Below, piece after piece: positions 30,899 through 39,024 of a stretch of DNA of 41,824 nt. Positions within the stretch are counted from its first letter, which is position 1; each line of letters begins with the position of its first letter. Both the position numbers and the translations under genes were made by a program. Under the pieces are notes generated by a model, which saw only the letters and a list, made by a program, of their open reading frames with translations, was not told where the DNA came from and made no database searches. Origin of the DNA: a bacterium (GTDB taxonomy: Bacteria; Joyebacterota; Joyebacteria; Joyebacterales; Joyebacteraceae); the NCBI GenBank assembly GCA_025774245.1, contig JALGWI010000022.1, forward strand, positions 1-41,824, written 5' to 3'.

Positions 30899-31602
30899 GT
30901 TCGTCCTCTTCCCTCCTCCTCGCTCCCCATCAGACCCTCGACGATCCCGATGAGCTCGGACACATCGGAGATCTCGTAGTCGGCCCCGGAGACGTCGGCG
31001 CCGGAGGTGTCCCCGTACTTCGCGTAGACGGTCCTGATGCCGACCCCGCGCCCGCCGGCCATGTCCCGCTCCGGCCAGTCCCCGACCATGATGACCTCGT
31101 CGGGCCTCATCTGGAGGAGCTCGATCGCCCTCATGAAGGGCGCCGGGTCCGGCTTCCTGACGCGCGTGTCTTCGAACGTGATGACGTGGTCGAAGAAGTG
31201 CTGGAGCTGCAGGTAGCAGAGCCGCGACCACGCCTGGTAGCGAGGAGCGTCGGAGAGGATGGCGAGCTTGAGACCCCGCTTGGCGAGGTCGAGAAGCGTC
31301 TTCTTCACGTGCGGATACAGGACGAGGGTGTACTCGCGCCCGCGCCTGTACCCGAGTATCGCCGCCGTGTGGATCCTCGGATCGATCTCGCCGAGCTCCT
31401 CCTTGAGGAACTTGTCGAAGACGCGCTGATCCTCGATCCCTTCCCGGTCGTAGATATCGAAGAGCTTCTTCCTCGCAACGCCGGGCTCCAACGGGAGCCC
31501 GGCGTCGATCATCTCTTCGATGGCAGCTTCGATCGAGACCCTCTTCATCCTCATGAAATCAGTGAGGGTGTTGTCGAGATCGAAGATGACTGCTCGGAGC
31601 AT
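30895..31602 (-). CDS. HAD-superfamily phosphatase
   Basis: A haloacid-dehalogenase-type hydrolase of 235 aa, probably a small-molecule phosphatase of the TIGR02253-like group. The four motifs are visible: FDLDNTLTDF (nucleophile Asp), ILSDAP, the Lys of VRKPDPAPF and GDWPERDMAGGRGVGI. A helical cap occupies about residues 15-95. The acidic tail (SEEEGRGRT) is unremarkable. It starts the tight operon leading into acpS. The substrate is not known. Confidence 0.88.
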   Translation of the reverse strand: MLRAVIFDLDNTLTDFMRMKRVSIEAAIEEMIDAGLPLEPGVARKKLFDIYDREGIEDQRVFDKFLKEELGEIDPRIHTAAILGYRRGREYTLVLYPHVKKTLLDLAKRGLKLAILSDAPRYQAWSRLCYLQLQHFFDHVITFEDTRVRKPDPAPFMRAIELLQMRPDEVIMVGDWPERDMAGGRGVGIRTVYAKYGDTSGADVSGADYEISDVSELIGIVEGLMGSEEEGRGRT

Positions 31603-31707
31603 CGGACCGTCCTTCGTTCGATCCTTGTTTGCGAGGGGTGAACACGGGTGAAACCGCTGTTCTCTTTTTAGGTACGACCCCGCCCACGATCGGGGGAAGC
31701 TCGCCGC

Positions 31708-31899
31708 CTACTTGGCGGCTTCGCCTACTCTGGTGCCTCGGCTGATCTCGCCGTTGTCGATCCTCAAGTGGTACCCACAGTTTGGATTGGAGCACACCCA
31801 CGCCTTATACGTGATGGCCGCCCCGTCTCGCCCGTAGTCTGACAGTGGAATCAGAACTCCCTTCTCACACATGCGGCACGCCGGAAACGTATTGGGCAT
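31708..31899 (-). CDS. Small zinc-ribbon protein, unknown function
   Basis: A 63-aa protein with one zinc ribbon built from two Cys pairs: CRMCEKG near residue 8 and CSNPNCG near residue 36. The ATG at 31899 (MPNTFPACRM) is chosen because GGGAGGTG lies five bases upstream; an earlier in-frame ATG has none. The layout is like stand-alone zinc ribbons that bind nucleic acid or act as adaptors. It stands between endonuclease V and the HAD gene, same strand, with gaps of about 100 bases on either side. Confidence 0.7.
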   Translation of the reverse strand: MPNTFPACRMCEKGVLIPLSDYGRDGAAITYKAWVCSNPNCGYHLRIDNGEISRGTRVGEAAK

Positions 31900-31954
31900 C
31901 TCAACACCTCCCGTCCCTATATCGTCTAGCTCCACCCGCGTTCTCCTCGCTGGA

Positions 31955-31969
31955 CCCCCTCAACGGGGG
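31955..31969 (-). other. Short hairpin between endonuclease V and the zinc-ribbon gene
   Basis: CCCCC/GGGGG around a five-base loop, about 26 bases after the endonuclease V stop. No T-run follows; a weak terminator at most. Confidence 0.25.
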
Positions 31970-31995
31970 AAGATCCGTCCTGCGTCGCCTCTCTC

Positions 31996-32685
31996 TCAGC
32001 CGGACTGCCTGCCCCGCTCTCTCTTGACGCGTGCTGCCTCGTGGTGCGCGCGCCGCGTCGGTTCGGGCAGCCGGTACCCTCTCCCTGCCTCGAGCACCAG
32101 CCTGGCCGCAGTCTCTACCGTGATCCTGTGGCCGGGCGAGATGAAGAGCGGCTTCGTGTTGTCCTTCGTGCGGAGGACGACGCCGACCTTCCGTCTCTGG
32201 AAGCTCAAGGTCCTCATCGAGCCGCGTTTCTGTTTCGGCTCCTTGAACTCGCCCACGAGCCTCGATTTCGCGCACCCGATCGACGGGCGATCGAACAGCA
32301 CGCCCATGTGGGACGCTAGCCCGAGGCCCCTCGGGTGCGCGATCCCCTGACCGTCGAACATCAGAAGATCGGGCTCGCGAGAGAGCTTCTCGTACGCCTG
32401 CAGCACGACCGGCCCCTCACGAAACGAGAGGAGGCCGGGAATGTAAGGGAAGACGGGTTCCTGCGTGGCCGCTACGATCTCGATCGGCTTCAGGGAGTCA
32501 CGCTCGAGCACGACGATCGCCGCGTGGACGAGGTTCGATCCTCGCGTGAAGGAAACATCGATGCCGGCGATCGACTCTGGTGGGTCGGGGACATCTTCGA
32601 GTACCAGTTTGTCCCTGAGCTCCTCCTGTATCCGGAACGCTTCCTGAACAGAGACCGCCCATGGGTGAGTTTCGACCCGCATCAT
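31996..32685 (-). CDS. nfi: Endonuclease V (deoxyinosine-specific)
   Basis: Cleaves DNA one bond 3' of deoxyinosine and some other lesions. 229 aa. The motifs are diagnostic: SIAGIDVSFTRG (catalytic Asp), EPVFPYIPGLLSFREGP, LLMFDGQGIAHPRGLGLASH and PSIGCAKSRLVGEF. Several ATGs cluster at the start (32691, 32685, 32682); 32685 is used because GGGAG lies six bases upstream. The C-terminal tail is basic (RRAHHEAARVKRERGR). It is transcribed away from the selenoprotein gene. Confidence 0.94.
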   Translation of the reverse strand: MMRVETHPWAVSVQEAFRIQEELRDKLVLEDVPDPPESIAGIDVSFTRGSNLVHAAIVVLERDSLKPIEIVAATQEPVFPYIPGLLSFREGPVVLQAYEKLSREPDLLMFDGQGIAHPRGLGLASHMGVLFDRPSIGCAKSRLVGEFKEPKQKRGSMRTLSFQRRKVGVVLRTKDNTKPLFISPGHRITVETAARLVLEAGRGYRLPEPTRRAHHEAARVKRERGRQSG

Positions 32686-32712
32686 CCGCATCTCCCAGTC
32701 ACCACAGAAGAT

Positions 32713-32741
32713 AGCGTACCGCACGAATGGGTGGAAGTCAA
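32713..32741 (-). promoter_or_regulatory. Candidate promoter for endonuclease V
   Basis: Minus strand TTGACT (32741-32736), 17 bases, TACGCT (32718-32713). The leader would be only about 20 bases. Confidence 0.4.
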
Positions 32742-32752
32742 TTTCAAAGTCG

Positions 32753-32761
32753 TGGTAGTAT
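32753..32761 (+). promoter_or_regulatory. Candidate extended -10 promoter for the selenoprotein
   Basis: TGGTAGTAT has the TGn extension before a fair -10 hexamer, with no clear -35. Transcription would start near 32768, about 36 bases before the GTG at 32804. Confidence 0.3.
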
Positions 32762-32803
32762 GGCCAGCAAACGAGGGAAGGCCTTGAAACAGGGGGGATT
32801 ACA

Positions 32804-34438
32804 GTGAGACAGAAGCTCATGATCGTGCTGGCGATCGTCGCGCTCCTGGGAGTGATCGCGGGGTGCTCGGAGCAGCGCCTCGCCGCGCTCGAGCGCCAGT
32901 TCGAAGGTATCACGGCGATCGAGGATCCGGCCGAACGATCTGCTGCGGCCCTCGCGTTCGCCGTTGAGAATGCCACGGGGCCCGAGGAGCTCGAGGATCT
33001 GATCGACCGAGCCGTCGACACCGCGGTGGCATCGGCGGAGGAGGCGGGTGGGTCGGAGGCGGGCTTCGAGGTCTGGGAGGCGCTCTACGCTGCCGAGGCC
33101 ACGCCGGACCGCCACTACAGCGTCATGATCCGGTACGACCACGCGCTCCTCGAGACCGGCGAGCCCGACAGGATCGCCCGGGCGGAGGAGCTCGCGCACG
33201 ACCTCCTGGTCGCCGACGACGCCCCGGAGACGCCATACGTCTTGATGACGTACTTCCACTCGTCGAGCGATCTCACCGACAAGGAGCTCGTCGTCGACGT
33301 CGCTTCCGCGGGGTATGCGAACGCCCGGCCTGAAGACGCCGACGGGTGGGCGCCGGTGCTCGACCGGGCGTACGGCGCGTACATCGGTGAGATGTCCGCA
33401 ACCGATGGGCTCGACGTCGCCCTCGAGAACACGCAGGCGCTCGCGGCCGGAGCCGACGACGCGCTCGTCGCCGGCGTGCTGAGAGCGAACATCTACCGCC
33501 TCGCGATCGAAGACAGCCCCGGCACGGCGCTGGCCGCGGCCAGCGCCATCGCGGCGTCCGAGGACTTCGACAGCTGGCAGATCCTGAACGACCTCGCGTA
33601 CGACATGGCCGACAGGGACATTGCGCCCGACCTGGCGATCGAGCTCGCCGGGCGGGCGATCGCGCTGGCCCCCTCCCGTTATGACTCCGCGATGGTCTTC
33701 GACACGGTGGGCTGGGCGACGTTCCGGGCCGGCGACTCCGATAAGGCTGCGGACTACCTCGAGCAGGCGGTCTCGCTCCTCGAGGAGACGCCGAGCTTCG
33801 ACAACGTGCTCGTCCAGCATCTGGTTGAGGTCTATCGCTCGGGAGGCATGGACGACCGGGCGATCGATTTCCTCGCGGTCATTGTCGCGCGCTCCGTCGA
33901 CACCGACGACCCGGCGCGCGCGCTCCTGGCGAGGATGCTCACCACCCGCGACGGCAGCGCCGCCGCGCTGGACGACCTTGTGGCCGAACGACGGTACGAG
34001 GGAGTCATCGCGGCCCCGGCTTTCGCGCTCCCGAACCGCGCTGGCGAGACCGTCACGCTCGCCGACCTCAAGGGAGACGTGCTGCTCGTCGCCTTCTGGG
34101 GATACACCTGAGGACCCTGCCGCGCGGAGTTGCCGCGCCTGGTCGAACTCTACGATCGGTTCGAGACCATGGGCGTCCAGTTCGTCTCGATCGACGCCGG
34201 ACAGCGGACACCCGCCGCCGAGGAGTTCCTCGACGAGAACAACGTCCGCCACATCGTCCTGAACGACGCCGACCGGAGCGTCCGGGAGGCGTACAAGATC
34301 ACCGGGATCCCGGTGACCGTCCTCATCGACCACGAGGGCAGGATCATCTATCGCCACCTCGGTTACGCCCCCGGGGATGAGGTGAAGATGGCAAAGGAGA
34401 TCGAGACCCTGATCGCCTGGAAGGGGCAGGAGGCCTGA
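32804..34438 (+). CDS. TPR-TlpA lipoprotein, selenocysteine-containing (UGA at 34109-34111)
   Basis: Probably a periplasm-facing thiol/disulfide oxidoreductase anchored by lipid. Starts GTG 32804 after GGGGGG. The signal ends in the lipobox IAGC (Cys21). Residues about 25-400 are helical with TPR-like pairs (TVGWATFRAGDSDKAADYLE). From about 405 comes a TlpA-like thioredoxin domain: FALPNRAGETVTLADL, then VLLVAFWGYT, an in-frame TGA (codon 436), GPCRAELPRLVELYDRFE, VQFVSIDAG, YKITGIPVTVLIDHEGRI. TGA falls exactly on the first Cys of the usual WCGPC motif, giving UGPC. The frame continues for 108 codons of conserved domain to a TGA at 34436. A SECIS-like hairpin follows the UGA. Reading it as two genes would split a domain through its active site. 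Total 544 aa. Confidence 0.9.
34112..34144 (+). promoter_or_regulatory. Bacterial SECIS-like hairpin
   Basis: Directly after the UGA, GCGCGG (34122-34127) and CCGCGC (34133-34138) form a 6-bp stem capped by AGUUG; a lower GACC/GGTC helix (34113-34116 with 34141-34144) encloses it. The loop GU lies about 18 bases after the UGA, within the distance bacterial SelB elements use. Confidence 0.7.
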
Positions 34439-34502
34439 CGGGGCTCTCAGCGGAACGGCCGAGATCGGTGGGACGAACCGATCGATCATCGGCAGGACGA
34501 AG

Positions 34503-34532
34503 AACGGGCCGGCACTTGAGTGCCGGCCCGTT
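34503..34532. terminator. Bidirectional terminator after the selenoprotein gene
   Basis: A perfect 13-bp stem (AACGGGCCGGCAC / GTGCCGGCCCGTT) with a TTGA loop, followed on the plus strand by TGCTTGTCC. It separates two convergent genes. Confidence 0.75.
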
Positions 34533-34546
34533 TGCTTGTCCCTCAC

Positions 34547-34574
34547 ACTCCGCGGGGCGAGCCCCGCGTGGAGT
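34547..34574 (-). terminator. Hairpin after the repeat-rich surface protein gene
   Basis: ACTCC/GGAGT and GCGGGGC/GCCCCGC with a two-base bulge, starting two bases after the stop codon on the minus strand. No T-run; it may back up the terminator at 34503-34532. Confidence 0.4.
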
Positions 34575-34575
34575 T

Positions 34576-37500
34576 CTACTGCACCGTCACGAGCACTCTC
34601 ACCACGCCCGTTCCGGACTCGAGCGACTCGAGCGCCTTTCCGAGGATGGTGCCGGGCCGGGGATCGCCGTCGCGCATGGCGTGCCCGGGGATGCTCGAGG
34701 TCACGAGGAGATCGCCGGGCTGGATCGGCCCGTTCTCGCACGAGACCTTGCACGGCACGACGCCAACGACCGCGACCGGGATCTCGTCCCGCCCCTCGGC
34801 CGGGTTGCTCCAGTCCCTCTCGGAACCGACGAACCCGGGCTTCGTGCTGTAGATGCCGGCAACGAGCGTCGAGCGAGGCTTGCTCGACTTCGTCATCTGG
34901 CGCGTGCCGCTGACGTCGATCACCATGACGTCACCCGGCTCCACCGACGCCGGGCCCGACCTCACCGCGAACATCTCGGCGAAGTCCGCACCGCCGCCCG
35001 TGAAGGCGCCGTCGGCCGTCACGTTGCCGTCGCCCCAGACCCGGAAGACCGGGTCGGACCCGCGGGCGCACTCGACGAAGTAGAGGGTGTCTGCCGCCGA
35101 CCCGCCGGTCACCAGCTCGAGCACCGTCTGGTTGCCGACCACGTCCTGCGTCGTGGAGATCGACGCGATCGTGCCGGTCGTGAACGAGTTGGCGGTGACG
35201 TTCACGGCGCCGCCCGTCGCCGTGGTGGCGACATCGAGCGCGACTCCGGGAGAAGCGGTACCCACGCCGACGTTGCCCGTGGTGTAGGAGATGTCGGAGC
35301 CACTCTGCGACCAGTACTGGCTCGTGAGGTAGCCGCCGAGACTGTGGTCCCCCCATCCGAACGCGTCGTTCCAGTTCGTGATGTCGCCGGCAACGATGCC
35401 TGCCGCAGGGTCGCCCGAGTAGACGGGATCGGTCTCGCTCTGGAGGGCGCTGTCCAGTTTCGCCTTATCGCCGGCCACCAACAGACTCGCCTCAGAGGCT
35501 GAGAAGACCGGGTCGGTCTCGGCCCCCGCAGGCAGGTTCGTCAGGGCGCTGCCGTCGCCGGCGAACGCCGTGGCCGTCACCGTGCCCGACACCTCGAGCT
35601 TCGTGGTCGGGGTGGTCGTGCCGATTCCGACGCTCCCGGCAACCGCCGAGTACATGCCGCTCCCGGAGACGGTCCAGTCGCCGTCTGCTGGGATGGGCTG
35701 CCACGTTCCGACGCCGTCGATGTCGGTCTGGAGGAAGTACCCGTCCGTCACCCCGCTCGTGAGCCTCAGTACGTTCGCCCTGAGCGTCCCGTTGACGTCG
35801 AGCTTGTTCTGCGGGGCGCCGGTCGTGCCGATACCGAGGTTTCCGCCGATCCACACCATGTTCGGCGTGTAGAGGCCGTACTTCTCGCCGAAGAAGTCGA
35901 AGAACGCGAGAGAAGCCCAGACGCTCGCGTCCTCGTTCGCTCCGAGGACCGCGCCCGTCCGGTTGAGGTCGAACTCGGTGTAGGCGGCGATACCAAACGT
36001 GAACGGGTCGCCCCACTCGTTGTACGCGGTGATGGCGTTGTTCGTCTGGCCGTAGTTGTAGTTGCTGCCGCCGTTGTAGGTGCTCCGATCGCGATACGCG
36101 TGCAGCGCCGCGCGTCCGTCCTCATCCGAGTTCGTCTCGTTGAGGTAGGCGTCGATGATCCTCCCATTGACGCCCGACACGGACAGGAGGCCTGACGGAA
36201 TGGTCACCGTCCCGCCGCTCTCGTAGACGCCCGAGTCCTCGAGCGTCGTCGCGTCCGCGAACCTCGGGAGGTAGGTGGCCGTTCCGGAGCCGCCGACACC
36301 CGAGTCCGCCGCGTCGATCGTGATCGTGTTGCCGACGTCGTCGGGCGTGATCGTGATGTTCGTGCCCGCGATGAGGTCGATGTCCCCGCCGTCGTTCACG
36401 ACGCCGTCCACGCTCGAGACGAGGTCAGGCAGGATCATGTCCAGCGTAACCGCGTCGGGCTCCGCCTCGTTCACGAAGCGCGAATCGTAGCTCTGGCCCG
36501 AGATGTACGGGCCGGTGAGCTGCACCGCGTCCGTGACGATCTCGAGACCCGTGCCCGTGTTGACGAAGAGCGTGTCCGGCCCGACCGTGATGCCCGCGCC
36601 TTCCGCGACTGCCAGATCGACGTCGCCGGAATCGCCGCCACCCAGGAGGCCGTCGTTCGCGTTCACCGCCGTGATGTCGCCACCGGCGGCCACATCGAAC
36701 GTGATGGTGTCGCCGATGTCGTCGGGCGTGATCGTGATGTTCGTGCCCGCGACGAGCGCGATGTCGCCGCCGTCGTTCGCCACGCCGCTCACGCTCGAGA
36801 CGATGTCGGGTACGGTCATGTCGGCCGTCACCGCGTCGGCCTGGCCCTCGTTGACGAAGGCCGCGTCGTACGCGCTGCCGTCGAGGTAGGAGGCCGCGAG
36901 GCCGAGGGTATCGTTGGCCGCGTCGAGCCCGGGACCGACGTTGACGTCGAGAACGACGTCGCCAGCGGTGCCGCCGCCTGCGAGCGCCACGCCCGCCTCG
37001 ACCCCCGTGATGTCGCCGCTCCCTCCGCCTGCCACGTCGAACGTGATGGTGTTGCCGACGTCGTCGGGCGTGATCGTGATGTTCGTGCCAGCGATCAGGT
37101 CGACGTCTCCGCCGTCGTTGGCCACGCCGTCGACGCTGGAGACGATGTCGGGTACGGTCATGTCGGCCGTCACCGCGTCGGCCTGGCCCTCATTGACGAA
37201 GGCCGCGTCGTACGCGCTGCCGTCGAGGTAGGCCGCCGCGAGGCCGAGGGTGTCGTTGGCCGCGTCGAGACCCGGTCCGACGTTGACGTCGAGGACCACG
37301 TCCCCGGAGTCGCCGCCGCCGGCGAGCGCCACGCCCGCCTCGACGCCCGTGATGTCACCGCTGCCACTGCCGCCCGCCTGCCAGCTGGCGAGACCGTCGG
37401 CGTCCGAGGTCAGGACGTAGCCGTCCGCGGCGCCGATCGGGAAGAGGAAGCCCTCGACCCGCACCGTGTCAGCGACGTCGAGCGCGTGCGTCGGCGTGTC

Positions 37501-37953
37501 GGTGCCGATTCCGGCGTTCCCGGAGAGGCGGTAGATGTCCCCTCCTGAGATCTCCCAGTCGATGTCCGCACCGACGTCCGCGTAGGCAGCGCGGAACGCG
37601 TACGGGGCCGTCGTCAACTCGGTCCGCGGCGTCAGCTCGTCGCCTCCGTCGACCGATATCCCGAGCCAGTACGGAACATTGAACTGAAGGAACATCGGGG
37701 TGACTTCACCGAGGAGCACGTCGAAGATGCCGTCGGCCACGGGGATCACCTGCGCCTCGCCCCAGAGGGGAACGCCTCCCGTGTCGACGTCGTAGATCTG
37801 GAACGTGAGGACGTAGGTGCCGTCCGCAACCGGGCTGCCTGCTCCGTCGAGCAGAACGCCCTGGTAGTTCATCTTCTCAGGAATGGCCGCCGACCCCTGC
37901 TGGATCATCACGACCAGCGCGAGCAGCGTGCAAAGGACAAGCGTCCGTCTCAT
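34576..37953 (-). CDS. Large repeat-rich exported surface protein
   Basis: A 1125-aa secreted protein with a signal peptide (MRRTLVLCTLLALVVMIQQG). The N-terminal domain IPEKMNYQGVLLDGAGSPVA is common in repeat-rich exported proteins of uncultured FCB bacteria. Two near-identical tandem repeats of 114 residues (about 198-311 and 312-425) and a divergent third follow, each with AGTNITITPDD. Tail-fibre-like segments (GNAGIGTDTPTHALDV, GNLGIGTTGAPQNKLDVNG) recur; in other proteins GIGT..P...LDV repeats form trimeric beta structures. A conserved C-terminal domain (DFAEMFAV, EPGDVMVIDVSGTRQMTK, GDLLVTSSIPGHAM) may be a chaperone or assembly domain. The ATG at 37953 follows AAGGAGG. It is probably an adhesin or surface fibre; no enzyme motif is seen. 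Confidence 0.75.
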   Translation of the reverse strand: MRRTLVLCTLLALVVMIQQGSAAIPEKMNYQGVLLDGAGSPVADGTYVLTFQIYDVDTGGVPLWGEAQVIPVADGIFDVLLGEVTPMFLQFNVPYWLGISVDGGDELTPRTELTTAPYAFRAAYADVGADIDWEISGGDIYRLSGNAGIGTDTPTHALDVADTVRVEGFLFPIGAADGYVLTSDADGLASWQAGGSGSGDITGVEAGVALAGGGDSGDVVLDVNVGPGLDAANDTLGLAAAYLDGSAYDAAFVNEGQADAVTADMTVPDIVSSVDGVANDGGDVDLIAGTNITITPDDVGNTITFDVAGGGSGDITGVEAGVALAGGGTAGDVVLDVNVGPGLDAANDTLGLAASYLDGSAYDAAFVNEGQADAVTADMTVPDIVSSVSGVANDGGDIALVAGTNITITPDDIGDTITFDVAAGGDITAVNANDGLLGGGDSGDVDLAVAEGAGITVGPDTLFVNTGTGLEIVTDAVQLTGPYISGQSYDSRFVNEAEPDAVTLDMILPDLVSSVDGVVNDGGDIDLIAGTNITITPDDVGNTITIDAADSGVGGSGTATYLPRFADATTLEDSGVYESGGTVTIPSGLLSVSGVNGRIIDAYLNETNSDEDGRAALHAYRDRSTYNGGSNYNYGQTNNAITAYNEWGDPFTFGIAAYTEFDLNRTGAVLGANEDASVWASLAFFDFFGEKYGLYTPNMVWIGGNLGIGTTGAPQNKLDVNGTLRANVLRLTSGVTDGYFLQTDIDGVGTWQPIPADGDWTVSGSGMYSAVAGSVGIGTTTPTTKLEVSGTVTATAFAGDGSALTNLPAGAETDPVFSASEASLLVAGDKAKLDSALQSETDPVYSGDPAAGIVAGDITNWNDAFGWGDHSLGGYLTSQYWSQSGSDISYTTGNVGVGTASPGVALDVATTATGGAVNVTANSFTTGTIASISTTQDVVGNQTVLELVTGGSAADTLYFVECARGSDPVFRVWGDGNVTADGAFTGGGADFAEMFAVRSGPASVEPGDVMVIDVSGTRQMTKSSKPRSTLVAGIYSTKPGFVGSERDWSNPAEGRDEIPVAVVGVVPCKVSCENGPIQPGDLLVTSSIPGHAMRDGDPRPGTILGKALESLESGTGVVRVLVTVQ
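36285..36678 (-). repeat. Divergent third copy of the surface-protein repeat
   Basis: It shares DITAVNANDGLLGGGDSGDV and the closing AGTNITITPDDVGNTITI with the two copies upstream, but its middle part has diverged. Confidence 0.6.
36679..37020 (-). repeat. Tandem repeat copy 2 (114 codons)
   Basis: Same length as copy 1 and differing at only a handful of residues, for example GGGTAGDVV for GGGDSGDVV and DIALVAGT for DVDLIAGT. DNA identity is also high, so it is a recent duplication. Confidence 0.85.
37021..37362 (-). repeat. Tandem repeat copy 1 (114 codons)
   Basis: It begins SGDITGVEAGVALAGGG and ends NTITFDVAGGG, directly joined to copy 2. Confidence 0.85.
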
Positions 37954-38082
37954 CTCCCAACCTCCTTCTCTGCTCTCCAGACTCCCTGTTCCGACTCGGG
38001 ACCACGGCACACGCCCGCGGCTTTTCCGCGCTCGACACCGGTCCCCCACCGGGACCGATCGCGGTTCCGAGTACCGATCCTC

Positions 38083-38610
38083 TTACTTGAGCAGCACCAT
38101 CTTGCGGGTGTCCACGAAACTGCCCGACACCATGCGGCAGAAGTAGACTCCGCTCGAGAGCCCCGAGGCCTCGACGACGGTCCTGTGGTATCCGGCCTCC
38201 ATGCGCTCGTCGACGAGCGTTCTCACCTCTCGTCCCGCAGCGTCGTAGAGCTTCATCGTCACGCGCGCGGGCTCAGGCAGTCCGAACTGAATCGTCGTGA
38301 CCGGATTGAAAGGATTCGGGTGGTTCTGCCCCAGCCAGTGGTTCGCAGGGAGCAGATCACTCTCGTCCTCGATCCCGGTCAGGATCCAGCCCGGTCGGTA
38401 CCAGAAGCCAATCTGGTTGATGTTCGAAGGACCGCTCACGACACCGATCGCGGCCTGACCAACCGTGCCCATGACGATGTTGTTCGCGCCGGTCATCTCA
38501 CCGCCGCCGCTTCCTATCACGCTGTACGGGATCACGTACTGCGCCGCCACCGTGGCGGGAAGAAGCAGAGCGACGACGGCGATCACCGCAGCCAGGATTC
38601 CCAGCCTCAT
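38083..38610 (-). CDS. Secreted protein with FlgD-like C-terminal sorting domain
   Basis: A 175-aa protein made of a signal peptide (MRLGILAAVIAVVALLLPAT), a short conserved head (YSVIGSGGGEMTGANNIVMG, TVGQAAIG, NINQIGFWYRPGW) and a C-terminal FlgD-like domain (HPNPFNPVTTIQFGLPEPA, LYDAAGREVRTLVDE, GVYFCRMVSGSFVDTRKMVL). This head-plus-tail layout is repeated many times in genomes of uncultured FCB phyla; function unknown. The ATG at 38610 follows AAGGAGGG. The repeat-rich surface protein follows after 129 bases on the same strand, so both may be exported together. Confidence 0.8.
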   Translation of the reverse strand: MRLGILAAVIAVVALLLPATVAAQYVIPYSVIGSGGGEMTGANNIVMGTVGQAAIGVVSGPSNINQIGFWYRPGWILTGIEDESDLLPANHWLGQNHPNPFNPVTTIQFGLPEPARVTMKLYDAAGREVRTLVDERMEAGYHRTVVEASGLSSGVYFCRMVSGSFVDTRKMVLLK

Positions 38611-38764
38611 TGGTCCCTCCTTCAATGAACGGGTTCGCACGAGATGCCACGCGCGCTTGTGCACAGATCGAGCGCACACCTCGCCGCCCCCCGATCGACT
38701 CTCGCTAGTCTCCAACTCCTCAAAGTATGTACTTGCGTCAAGAGCATGTCGCTCTGATCACCCT

Positions 38765-38793
38765 ATTGTATCACTATTGGCCACCGAACGCAA
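38765..38793 (-). promoter_or_regulatory. Candidate promoter for the FlgD-tailed protein and surface protein
   Basis: Minus strand TTGCGT (38793-38788), 17 bases, TACAAT (38770-38765), inside an AT-rich island. The leader to the ATG at 38610 would be about 147 bases. Confidence 0.5.
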
Positions 38794-38963
38794 TATACAA
38801 GTTGCCTTATCTCGTGACCGCCCTCGCGTTCTGGGCATTCCGGAACCAGGCATTCAGTCGGTGGCCGGCGTCGAGCCAGCCGCCCCGTAACCACTCCACT
38901 CCCCGCCGCTTGGAGCCGCGGCCGCCCTGGGTGAGACCTCCTGCCCCGCCTCGAAACGCGGGA

Positions 38964-38985
38964 GGCCCGCCAGCAACGGCGGGCC
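38964..38985 (-). terminator. Hairpin after the glutamate synthase gene
   Basis: GGCCCGCC/GGCGGGCC, a perfect 8-bp stem with a six-base loop, about 40 bases after the stop codon at 39025. Only a short T-rich stretch (GTTTCG) follows on the minus strand. Confidence 0.45.
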
Positions 38986-39024
38986 CCTCACGACAGCCTC
39001 GTGACTCTCTTCTCGCACCTCAGA

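Larger units (their letters stand above)
38611..39024. other. 414-base intergenic region with a promoter and a terminator-like hairpin
   Basis: No gene is seen. The right part is GC-rich and holds the hairpin at 38964-38985 after the glutamate synthase gene. The middle (38725-38830) is clearly AT-richer than the rest of the window and holds the promoter for the secreted protein. Confidence 0.55.

Noticed and set aside
34109-34111. TGA read as a normal stop, giving a truncated lipoprotein and a separate thioredoxin-like gene
   Set aside because: The downstream part would start inside the thioredoxin fold with no ribosome site, and the stop lies on the catalytic Cys position.
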